NCBI RefSeq assembly: GCF_023078275.1
Contig: NC_062992.1
Coordinates: 9,871,706-9,935,705, forward strand
Direction: 5' to 3'
DNA length: 64,000 nt
Source of the DNA: Leguminivora glycinivorella
Taxonomy: Eukaryota > Arthropoda > Insecta > Lepidoptera > Tortricidae
Made by a program: the position numbers and the translations under genes
The notes under the pieces: model-generated
Database searches by the model: none
What the model saw: the letters and a program-made list of their open reading frames with translations, nothing else
Told to the model about the DNA's origin: nothing
Shown: piece by piece, positions 45,201-57,200 of the stretch
How positions within the stretch are numbered: position 1 is the first letter of the stretch
How the letters are laid out: each line of letters opens with the position of its first letter

Positions 45201-48200
45201 CATTCTCATTCTTTTCCTCTCGAAGGATGCATGCACTCTTGTTACCATCAGTTGTAACTCCTCGGCCGACGACGCAAGTAATACTAGGTCATCGGCATAT
45301 AGGAGACATTTGACCAGTAACCCTTCCATTCTCAACCCACAATCATAATCTTTCAGATCTTGCAAACAACTATCCATGAATAAATTAAACAGCCACGGCG
45401 ACGCTACACATCCCTGTCTAACACCCTTTTCGATGCTAAACCACTCAGTGTATGACCCGTTTATTCTCACGCAAGCACTGGAATCCTCATAAAGAGATTT
45501 CAGTGCTTGAACGAGTTGACTGCCTACTCCATACATGGACACTACCGACCACAATTCATTCCTCATCACTCTATCATACGCCTTTTCCAAGTCCACGAAA
45601 GCGCAATAGACCTTTTGACCTTTGGCCAAAAACTTTTCGGCTATGCATCGTAAGGAAAAGACTTGATCCGAACATCCCATACCCTTTCTAAATCCCGCCT
45701 GTGCATCCCACACTTTCTCGTCGGTTACTCTCACTACTCTCTCAATCAACACTTTCGCATACAGTTTTCCGACGATGCTGAGTAAGCTAATGCCCCTGTA
45801 GTTTTTGCAGTCCAGTCGTGAGCCTTTTCCCTTGTAAAGAGGAACGATGACGGCCTTGCACCAGTCCTTAGGTACCCGGCCGGTACTGAAGCACAAATTG
45901 AAAAGGCGATACAACTGACTCGCTACAATGCCCTATCCAGCCTTCAGCATCTCGGCGGAGACCTTGTCATATCCTGCAGCCTTACCTGATTTCATACCTT
46001 TCAATGCTTTCACAATCTCATCCATGCTAATTTCATCCATTGATAAGTTTCCATTCAAACCTGAGGTTAGCATATTTGCTTCCTCCCTTTCAAACAGGCT
46101 TTCAAAATACTCCTGCCATCTCTTTAGAATACATTCTTCCCCATTCAGCAAACTTCCATTCGAATCTTTCACCGATTTTAGCTCAGAGTCTGAACTCTTA
46201 CCTCTGGCTAGGCGAACGGATTTCCAGAAGAACTTTATGTTCGTCTGAAAATCTTGCGACAATCTTTCATCCATTTGATCATTAAGTTCATCTTTCTTTC
46301 TTTTAACTAATTATTTCACGCATTAAAATAATAATTTTCAAAATTTAGTTAAAGTTGTCTGAATCTAAGGTTACGTGCCCCGTGTGCAAAAACCATTTAA
46401 AAATTATATTGAACGTAAGAAGGTAAGTCATACAGAACAATTTTGTGATAAGATAATATATTATTACAATTATTTAATTTCGCCATTTACGTAAATAATC
46501 GTTTATAGAATATAATTATAATGATTAGTTCTGTTAGTTTTTTCATACGCCACACTGAATGTCTCTCCGCGAAAGAGAATGTTACACACACTGACACACT
46601 AAATAATGTGACCAGTATAATGAAAATAAAGTCCAACGAGTTAAAATTAATTTTAAAACTCTTTCATTTTAATAAAGTTTAGAAGACAAAAAATACCTAT
46701 ATTTCTTATCATTGTATTAAAGTTACATATATTTTTTATTTCTCAACAATAATAAGTAGTAAACAACACAAAAAAAACGATTTTAAACTGAGACTCTTTT
46801 AGACGTGACGATATTTATTTACCTTATTACTTTTGAATACATTCATAGCACTGGCAATCTTTTTGTATCCGTATATGATTTCCAGTGTCAAAAACAAATG
46901 TCATTGGAGCAAATTTGGCGACACGTCCGCTCCGAACGAGCCCGATCGGGCGTCTGACTCAATAGAATCTGTTCGCAGTTTTGATGTTTGTATGGAAAAT
47001 TTACGAAATTTTATATTCAACATTGATTTTATTCGTTCTCTTTGTAAGGAAAAATATGAAAAGGTAATAATTCTGTAGTCCAGTTATCTAGCTTATAAAA
47101 TAACATTATTTTAAAACTAAAACACGGTCGTACATATTCAAATTTATGAAGATGCCGACAGGGGCCGACCGCATTTTAGTTACATCTTTAAGTAAGTATG
47201 TATCTAAAATTGGAAGTGTTTCCTGATTTGTATTACACACTATTTTGCATACACATACTTAAAGTTTATAATTATCAAGAAAGCCTTTTGTTTGCCTAAA
47301 AGGTTTTCGAAGTAATTGCCATTTGATTCGAAGTATTTTTAGACAAATATTGATGTCGTTTAACTTCCATTTACTGTATTTTAGTAGCATGATAACACAC
47401 ATGTAAACTACTGGGTGGCTAGCCGAATGGCACAAACGCTCACGATACGAAACGCTAGTAGATATCTATCACTATCGCTCTTGCGTATTGGCGCGACAGA
47501 GCCAGACTACGTTTCGTTTTCGTTTCGCGTCGGAGAAATGCCATTTGGCTACGGGGCCTGAATTTTTAGTTTAGGATATAAGTAATGCGACAGCATCAAT
47601 TTTAGCAGCCTAAAGTATACAAAATTGAGCTCAGCTCACTCAGACGTGAGCACTATTTGCGGGTTTTCTTAAACTAGCGTCAGGAAAAAAATCATAATTA
47701 ATTCAGGGAGTATCTTTTCCTTGATGTTAACTACTGATTTTGTAGATAAGAATACGCGCTGTTTAAAACAAGTGCTTCCTCCCTTTCAAACAGGCTTTCA
47801 AAATACTCCTGCCATCTCTTTAGAATACATTCTTCCCCATTCAGCAAACTTCCATTCGAATCTTTCACCGATTTTAGCTCAGAGTCTGAACTCTTACCTC
47901 TGGCTAGGCGAACGGATTTCCAGAAGAACTTTATGTTCGTCTGAAAATCTTGCGACAATCTTTCATCCATTTGATCATTAAGTTCATCTTTCTTTCTTTT
48001 AACTAATTATTTCACGCATTAAAATAATAATTTTCAAAATTTAGTTAAAGTTGTCTGAATCTAAGGTTACGTGCCCCGTGTGCAAAAACCATTTAAAAAT
48101 TATATTGAACGTAAGAAGGTAAGTCATACAGAACAATTTTGTGATAAGATAATATATTATTACAATTATTTAATTTCGCCATTTACGTAAATAATCGTTT

Positions 48201-51200
48201 ATAGAATATAATTATAATGATTAGTTCTGTTAGTTTTTTCATACGCCACACTGAATGTCTCTCCGCGAAAGAGAATGTTACACACACTGACACACTAAAT
48301 AATGTGACCAGTATAATGAAAATAAAGTCCAACGAGTTAAAATTAATTTTAAAACTCTTTCATTTTAATAAAGTTTAGAAGACAAAAAATACCTATATTT
48401 CTTATCATTGTATTAAAGTTACATATATTTTTTATTTCTCAACAATAATAAGTAGTAAACAACACAAAAAAAACGATTTTAAACTGAGACTCTTTTAGAC
48501 GTGACGATATTTATTTACCTTATTACTTTTGAATACATTCATAGCACTGGCAATCTTTTTGTATCCGTATATGATTTCCAGTGTCAAAAACAAATGTCAT
48601 TGGAGCAAATTTGGCGACACGTCCGCTCCGAACGAGCCCGATCGGGCGTCTGACTCAATAGAATCTGTTCGCAGTTTTGATGTTTGTATGGAAAATTTAC
48701 GAAATTTTATATTCAACATTGATTTTATTCGTTCTCTTTGTAAGGAAAAATATGAAAAGGTAATAATTCTGTAGTCCAGTTATCTAGCTTATAAAATAAC
48801 ATTATTTTAAAACTAAAACACGGTCGTACATATTCAAATTTATGAAGATGCCGACAGGGGCCGACCGCATTTTAGTTACATCTTTAAGTAAGTATGTATC
48901 TAAAATTGGAAGTGTTTCCTGATTTGTATTACACACTATTTTGCATACACATACTTAAAGTTTATAATTATCAAGAAAGCCTTTTGTTTGCCTAAAAGGT
49001 TTTCGAAGTAATTGCCATTTGATTCGAAGTATTTTTAGACAAATATTGATGTCGTTTAACTTCCATTTACTGTATTTTAGTAGCATGATAACACACATGT
49101 AAACTACTGGGTGGCTAGCCGAATGGCACAAACGCTCACGATACGAAACGCTAGTAGATATCTATCACTATCGCTCTTGCGTATTGGCGCGACAGAGCCA
49201 GACTACGTTTCGTTTTCGTTTCGCGTCGGAGAAATGCCATTTGGCTACGGGGCCTGAATTTTTAGTTTAGGATATAAGTAATGCGACAGCATCAATTTTA
49301 GCAGCCTAAAGTATACAAAATTGAGCTCAGCTCACTCAGACGTGAGCACTATTTGCGGGTTTTCTTAAACTAGCGTCAGGAAAAAAATCATAATTAATTC
49401 AGGGAGTATCTTTTCCTTGATGTTAACTACTGATTTTGTAGATAAGAATACGCGCTGTTTAAAACAAGTGCTTTTCTTATCAATAAGTATATACTGAGAC
49501 TAAAACCGGACGTAGAAAACTACCAATTTTACGATTTTCTACTTTTTGATATTGACGGCCTCTTAAATATAACGAAGTCGAATATCATGCTTTTCTCGGG
49601 ACGTCAAGTTGAAATACCCCCTTGCTTCTTAAACACCCCTATGCCTATATGTGGCGAAAACCGGTTTCTAGGGTTCGTCATAGATTCCAACTTGAACTGG
49701 AAAAGTCATGTCGATAAACTTTGTGCTAAATTGAGCGGAGCTGTTTTTGCACTTCGAAAGTTAAAACCCATAATATCACACGATGCCTTTAGATCTGTAT
49801 ACTTTGCCCATTTCCACTCATTAATATCGTACGGAATAATAATATGGGGTAACTCGACGGATTCGAAGCGCGTCTTTATAATGCAAAAGCGAAGCGCTAC
49901 GTACTTTGGCCGGAGTGAATACAAGACACTCATGCAGAGACATATTTGTGGAACAACGCATTATGACCCATTTTTCACAATACCTGTTTGAAGTTATAAT
50001 GTTTGTTAGAAACAATATATCTGACTTTAAACGCGTTCATGTTTCGGGTATAAACATCCGTTCCACTGGACGGTTAAGAACAGTTCCCCGGCGCATGGCC
50101 TTAGCGCAAAAAAACCCTCGCGTCATAGGACCAACATATTATGAACGACTTCCAGCCACCGTAAGAAATGAACTGTGCGACCAAACATTCAAACGCCTAT
50201 TGAGAGATTTTTTGTTGGATAGACCGTTTTATTCTGTTAATGAATATATGAATGGTTATTTTGACGATCCACTGCAGGAGATAATATATTGAAATTAATA
50301 CATTTTGAATACCATGTTCTAAATTAGGTTGTTATTATAAATCGATATATTATGTTATTTGAATTTCTTGTAATTTGACTTATATTTGTGTAATTTGACG
50401 ATCAGCTACAGGAGATAATACTTAAACATTAATTAGATATTGTTAAATCGTTTATTTTTAGAACTAGGTATTATGAAATTATTTATATTATTGTATTTGA
50501 CGATCGTAATATGAATTCTTGTAGATTGACATGCAATTTATACTGTAATTTGTATTATGAAATAAATGAATCTGAATCTAAATCTTGCTTTCGTAAGCAG
50601 CTAAATAGTTCCGAGAAATGCTGTATACTGCGACTAAACAAATCTTGATCCTGTCAGTGGCAAACAAGCATACGGTCCGCCTGATTTTTATACATGCAAT
50701 TTTAGAAATCGATTTGCATTTCAGATGGTTATATGGATTTCAATTTTTACTTGAAATCTGATGAGAGTTTGAATTTTGACTATATTTCGGGACCAGGACG
50801 AGGTTCTGGTTCTCATGATGGAGTCAGGAGATGGTCAACAGAACTGCTACTCTACTCATCATAACTCCGCCGTGTTTGGGCTCATTGGATTTGGGCTGAC
50901 GAGCAGAATCGATCTAGACGAGGTCCAAGGTCTCATGATGGAGTCAGGAGATGGTCAAAAGAACTGCTATTCTACTCATCCTAACTCCACCATGTTTAGG
51001 CTCATTAGATTTGGACTGACGAGCACAATCGATCTAGATGAGGTCCAAGGTCTCATGATGGAGTCAGGAGATGGTCAACAGAACTCCTATTCTACTCATC
51101 GGAACTCCACCATGTTTGGGCTCATTGGATTTGGGCTGACGAGCAGAATCGATCTAGATGAGGTCCAAGGTCTCATGATGGAGTCAGGAGATGGTCAACA

Positions 51201-54200
51201 GAACTGCTATTCTACTCATCATAACTCCACCATGTTTGGGCTCATTAGATTTGGGCTGACGAGCAGAATCGATCTAGATGAGGTCCAAGGTCTCATGATG
51301 GAGTCAGGAGATGGTCAACAGAACTGCTATTTTACTCATCATAACTCCACCATGTTTGGGCTCATTGGATTTGGGCTGACGAGCAGAATCGATCTAGACG
51401 AGGTTCAAGGTCTCACGATGGAGTCAGGAGATGGTCAACAGAACTGCTATTCTAATCATCATAACTCCACCATGTTTGGGCTCATTAGATTTGGGCTGAC
51501 GAGCAGAATCGATCTAGATGAGGTTCCAGGTCTCATGATAGAGTCAGGAGATGGTCAACAGAAGTGCTATTCTACTCATCATAACTCCACCATGTTTGGG
51601 CTCATTAGATTTGGGCTGACGAGCAGAATTGATCTAGATGAGGTCCAGGGTCTCATGATGGAGTCAGGAGATGGTCAACAGAACTGCTATTCTACTCATC
51701 ATAACTCCACCATATTTGGGCTCCCCAGATTTGGGCTGACGAGCAGCATCGATCTAAATGAGTTCCAACGTGTCGTGATGGAGTCAGGAAATGGTCAACA
51801 GAACTGCTATTCTACTCATCATAACCCCACCATATTTGGGCTCATTAGATTTGGGCTGACGAGCAGCATTGATCTAAATGAGTTCCAACGTGTCGTGATG
51901 GAGTCAGAAGATGGTCAACAGAACTGCTATTCTACTCATCGTAACTCCACATGTTTGGGCTCATTAGATTTGGGCTAACGAGCAGCATCGATCTAGATGA
52001 GGTCCAAGGTCAGGACTGTCAGGAGATAATTCAAGTCCTGAAGTGTGGTTCTGGTTACCCTATAGTTAAGGGGCGTTCATTAATCACGTCATATTACATT
52101 TTTGGCCTATTTTAAACTGGCTGACAATAATAATGAAATCTTACTTACTGGCCTAAAAATCTTATCTTACTTGACTAAAAATTATTTAATACAATATCTC
52201 TACTCTATTTAATACAAACTTTGGGATTAGTTGACAAAGCGGACCCCAGGATCCCATAAGCCGTGGAAAATGCCGGGATAACGCAAGGAAGATGATGATA
52301 TTCGTCTTTGGGTCAAAGGAACAACATATGTATGCAAAATTACAGTAAATCGGTTCAGTAGTTTTAGAGAAAATTGGCTGTGACAGACGGACAGACAGAG
52401 GCACGAGTGATCCAATAATTCCTTTTTCCTGTTTGAGGTACGGAACCCTAAAATAATAGCGCCGAAATATGATTTTTTGTTTACTACCGTTTACCACTAC
52501 TATCCATACAGTGTACAGTCACCGGCATAAATAAGTGATGATTTCTGTACCTTGTCATATACTCTTTGAAATGTCATACGAAATTGTCGAACGATCTATA
52601 GCGACTAGGTATAGAAATCTCATCACTCCTTTATGACGGTGACTGTAGCACAGAGAAACAAAAAAGTAATATCTTTCAACCCCAACCCTCTGTGATGTGG
52701 GGACTAAAGGAGAACTCACTTGTATGAGATATAGGTTTATTGTGTTTAGAATTACAGTGTGCCGATACTTATATAGTGTGGTTAGGAGTAGTAGTGTGAG
52801 TGTGGCCTGTCACACTACATCTCCCTCCCCAGGGAAAAAAAAGATTAATTATCCATTGGGATTAATCTTTTTTTTTAGGTAGCAAACATTGTATAGTCAT
52901 TTTATTATTGCAGCGTGAATAGTACGACATGAACAAAATAATACAAAAGTTAAACAAATACATGAATCGACAACCATATATAGGCATTTTATAGTCAATT
53001 AGAAATTTTATTTTTTATGATGGTTAAAACACTTTTTTAATTTAAATAATAAGCCTATTAGTTACTAATTAAATTTAAAATTTTAGAGAAATACGCTGTA
53101 TTAAATATCATATTAATAACAATGTAATATCCAATATAAATCGAAAGAAAAATATCTATATTCCTACAACAATAATATAGAAAAAAAAAACATTTTTCAA
53201 AAAAATTAAGTACTAACTATAAACTAATTTCTGAGCGCTTCGATGACAAAATGAAACTCAAAATTTATAATAACCTAATGAGTTACATGTAAAAAAATAT
53301 CTTCAACAATTAAACATTTGTTACATTTTGAACTTAAAAATTAACATTAAAAATATACTTAATTCAGATTCCTAACCAATAGCAGAATTCCAGTATAACT
53401 TAACGAAATATTTAGACCAATACGATAGATGATCAAACATATATTTAAACCAACACACTAATAATAAGAAGAACCCTTAGATTAACATGAAAAGATATAA
53501 CTTAAAAGATCCAACGAAGCAAAATTAAAAAAAAACCTAACTTCATTTTGATGTACGCAGTGTATTCGTCAATACACCACGTTTTTGTCATTTCCACATT
53601 TGTCTGGTACCACATTTCACTAAACTTGCAAGTGTTACATTTATTTTCCTTAATAGACGTCTCATTTACTATAATATATCATAACATAACATTTTATTTC
53701 ATTGTGCATCTAAAGCGTGCAATACTTGGCAAGGGTACACAACGCATTTACTTGGTCGGCCGACCTTTTATTTATTTATTTATTAGCTCAGGATACAAGT
53801 ATATTTATTTTAAGCGCGCACACATAAATTTTTTTTACACATACAGGCAGTTCTTTTAACACACATCAAAACCTTCCACGTGTCCAAGGCGTCCCCACGA
53901 TTGATACTCGACCAAATCATGGTCAGACGGCCAAGGATTCCGTGCCTGCCTTGTATCCTGGCGTACCCTTGCTAACCTAATCGCACAACGACGCCTCTCG
54001 GGCCATCGTTGATGCGACAGGCATATTTATTTATACATATTCACTTTATTCCTTTCACATTACCCTCTCACGAAAAAAAAAACATTCAAAATCCAAACAC
54101 TTACTCAACACCGTGAAACCTTCAACACATAAGAAATTCAATATCTTCTAAGAAATATAATATTACTTTCCGTATCTTCTCATTAGTACACACATTCAAT

Positions 54201-57200
54201 TTCAAACTTAAAACCTCCAACCATAAAATCCAACTTTCAAGCAAATCTGACCATAGCACACCTATACCTACACTGTAAAACAAATCATACATATCCCGTT
54301 ACTATTTTTTTTATACATTATTCATATTCATTATTATAATTTAACATTTTAATTTCATATCCATTATTACAAAAACATGTCATATCCGATAATTACAAAT
54401 ATTCATACGATATCCGTCATCTTAAAAAGAATTCTAATAGTCTAATTATAACATTATTCTCTTAATTAATATTAACTAAACCAAATCATTAAATCATACA
54501 TAGATAAGTATTAAAAGTGAATCTTTATTTTATCAAGAAATGTTATGGTGAAATTTATATTGTACCTAAAGGATCTAAACAGGTGCATAATAATGACACA
54601 ATGTTTACTGAAATTTGATCTGTAATTACAGAAGGCGCATACTTTACCATCGCGGTGGCATCGTGACTAAAGTTATGTTGAAATTACCTCTAAGTAACTT
54701 GCGCAATGTATTCGCGATACATTTAAAACATTGACACATTTATGAAATTATATATTTGAAATTGAAAACATTTAAGGTATAATCATACAGTTTAAAATGT
54801 TCGGATTGATTTGATTTCATTAAAAATTACATTTAGATACACAATAACTATGTACCAAATACCTATCAACCTTTAACCATAAGTATAAGTATTAGTTTCG
54901 TCAGCAAGGGACATAGTCCTACTCAGTTATGTTATTTAGTTTATTATTTTAAAATCAATTTAGCTTACAAAATAATGAACAAGAAAAAAAATCAGTCATA
55001 AAAACTTATACATACTGTAGATAATTAAACTTATAAAATGTCCTTTTTACTTAGTTCTGGCACGGTTCACTTACATCACTTTCTTAAGTTTTTGATTCCC
55101 TACACGGAGTACACGACCTAACTTTTGTCAACACTGCTGCAGCAGCAACAGCTGCTCCTGGACCCGTAGATGCCATTCTCGAGTTTCTCGACAAAGGACA
55201 CGAACTACTCCCTGCTCCAAACCATCCTTACACTTTCCGCCTTTTTCCTTTACCGATGTTGCATAATTCCATTTTTATGTATTTCACTTTTCCGACTTCC
55301 TTTTTTTTTATTAAAGTAACTCAAGTATTTCACCGAGTGCTTATTATCAGTCCGACGCACTTTATAAGAATACATTGTTAAATCCACTGTCCACTATGCA
55401 GCACTGTCACATTGTCAATATCACTTTTGATTTATGTTTCGCACATTTGTCCATTAAATTCCTATACAGGGTGTCCACTACTAAAGCCAAAAAAAATTCC
55501 CTGACTTTTCCCTGACTTTCCATGACCATTTAAGAAAATTTCCCTGACCAAATTTTCAATTTTTACCTAAGCAAAAGGGTGCTTAGGTAAAAAACGTTTT
55601 TTTTCTGTCTTGAAAAAAAAAAACCTAAAAGTTTTTTAGGGTTCCGTACCTTAAAAAGGAAAAACGGAACCATTATAGGATCACTCGTGCGTCTGTCTGT
55701 CTGTCAATCCAATTTTTTTTCTGGAATATGTTTGTTTTCTAAAGCACGAAATATTAAAATTTGCAAGGCAGTTCATACTTTTGTACCTAAGGTTAATTAT
55801 TAAACTTTAATTTCTGGTTTTATAAAACTAACGTAAACGAAATCTGTAGTTGGTAGTTATCGCCATTTACTTTTCGCTATACCAGTGCCGGCCCGTGCAT
55901 CAGGGTAGAGCGAATTTGAGTTTCGGCGCCCTTAGAAATCCTACACCAGAAAACAAACATCTCGCGAGCGCAGCGAGCGCGAAATTTTTTCCCCTTTTTT
56001 ACGTCACTGGGGCTGGTAGTAGTTATTATGTACATAACATAGGAAACAAAATGGAGTAGGTACCTAGTCTATCAGAGCAGAGTAGTTATGTGCAAGTTGC
56101 GGAATGATTCCAAAAAAATCTTAAATTTCATGAAAAATTCACGAAACTTTCACGAAAAATAAAGGGAATTTAAATTTACGAAATGAAAAATAGTAAACGC
56201 GAGCGAAGCGAGCGCGAAATTTTTTCTTTGTTGTCAGCGTCGGGATACCCATTTAGGTGTTTTGCCACTACATGATGCCTTTAGGTTTCCAAGTGTTTGA
56301 AGTTCTCTCATCGTCACGCTTATTATCCTCCTATGCTCCTTTGACTCATACAAATTGCGCCTCTATGTGACGTTTTGCGCCATTAGCTTTATGAAGAACT
56401 CCGCTTTGGATTGTCGGATAGATACTTGGACAGCGACGTAACTTTGTCTTTGTCGTTTTCACATCGCCCTAACAGAAGCACCTGACTTATGAATGTTGTA
56501 CATGGTGACATTGTGGTGCAACTTTCTAGATCTGAATCACAATAACTGAATTTATTCCCGACCCCCTTCGCCATTTTGGAATATGTGGGTAGGGCACGCA
56601 ATGTAAAAAAAAAATGTGGATTTTTCCGCATTTACGATTTTGGGCCGGATAAATTAAGGTCAGCTAGAGCATGAAGATATCTCTCGTTAGCAATCACTGG
56701 GATGGAGGCTAGGTACTTGTCATAAAAAGTCTAAAGAGACAATTTTAAGTGGCCTTAAAATCACTACCGGGAATCCGTCTTTGCTGTCATGGATGTGGCC
56801 AACCCAAGAAATCATATTATTTTTTCAATACTTTTTTATTTTTTTTCTTGGTGCCAAGTTTTTCCCTGACCTCCAAATCATTTCCCTGACTTTCCCTGAC
56901 TTTCCATGACCATTATGAGCTTCCCTGACTTTTCCCTGACTTTCCCTGACTTTCCAGAAAGTGGACACCCTGCTATATGATTTTTTCCATCGCTGGCGCG
57001 GCGCGCCGCCAGTGCAGCGCACGGCCGCACTGGCAGGATCGCCATGTGATGTGGGGACTAAAGGAGAACTCACTTGTATGAGATATAGGTTTATTGTGTT
57101 TAGAATTACAGTGAGCCGATACTTATATAGTGTGGTTAGGAGTAGTAGTGTGAGTGTGGCCTGTCACACTACACCTCCCCCTTCTCCATCATGATGATAG

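Larger units (their letters stand above)
43430..49562. mobile_element. piggyBac-like (TTAA) non-autonomous element containing nested insertions
   Basis: It is flanked by TTAA at 43426-43429 and 49563-49566. The ends are gagcccgtca and, at the right, the complement of gaggccgtca (9 of 10 match). Removing it with one TTAA restores the LINE frame as ANGLLL-NITKSNIMLF. No transposase is seen. Its 6.1 kb includes the RTE at 44446-46320 and a 1,696-bp duplication. The stretches 43430-44432 and 46334-47700 show no recognised coding sequence. Confidence 0.75.

Noticed and set aside
46833..47078. An 81-codon plus-strand frame present twice (also 48529-48774)
   Set aside because: Its duplication is explained by the 1,696-bp tandem repeat; there is no recognisable domain and the sequence is transposon interior.
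53548..53859. A 103-codon hydrophobic frame inside the LTR element
   Set aside because: T-rich, AT-biased sequence giving Phe/Ile/Tyr; no gag, pol or other retroelement motif, and the element is oriented the other way.
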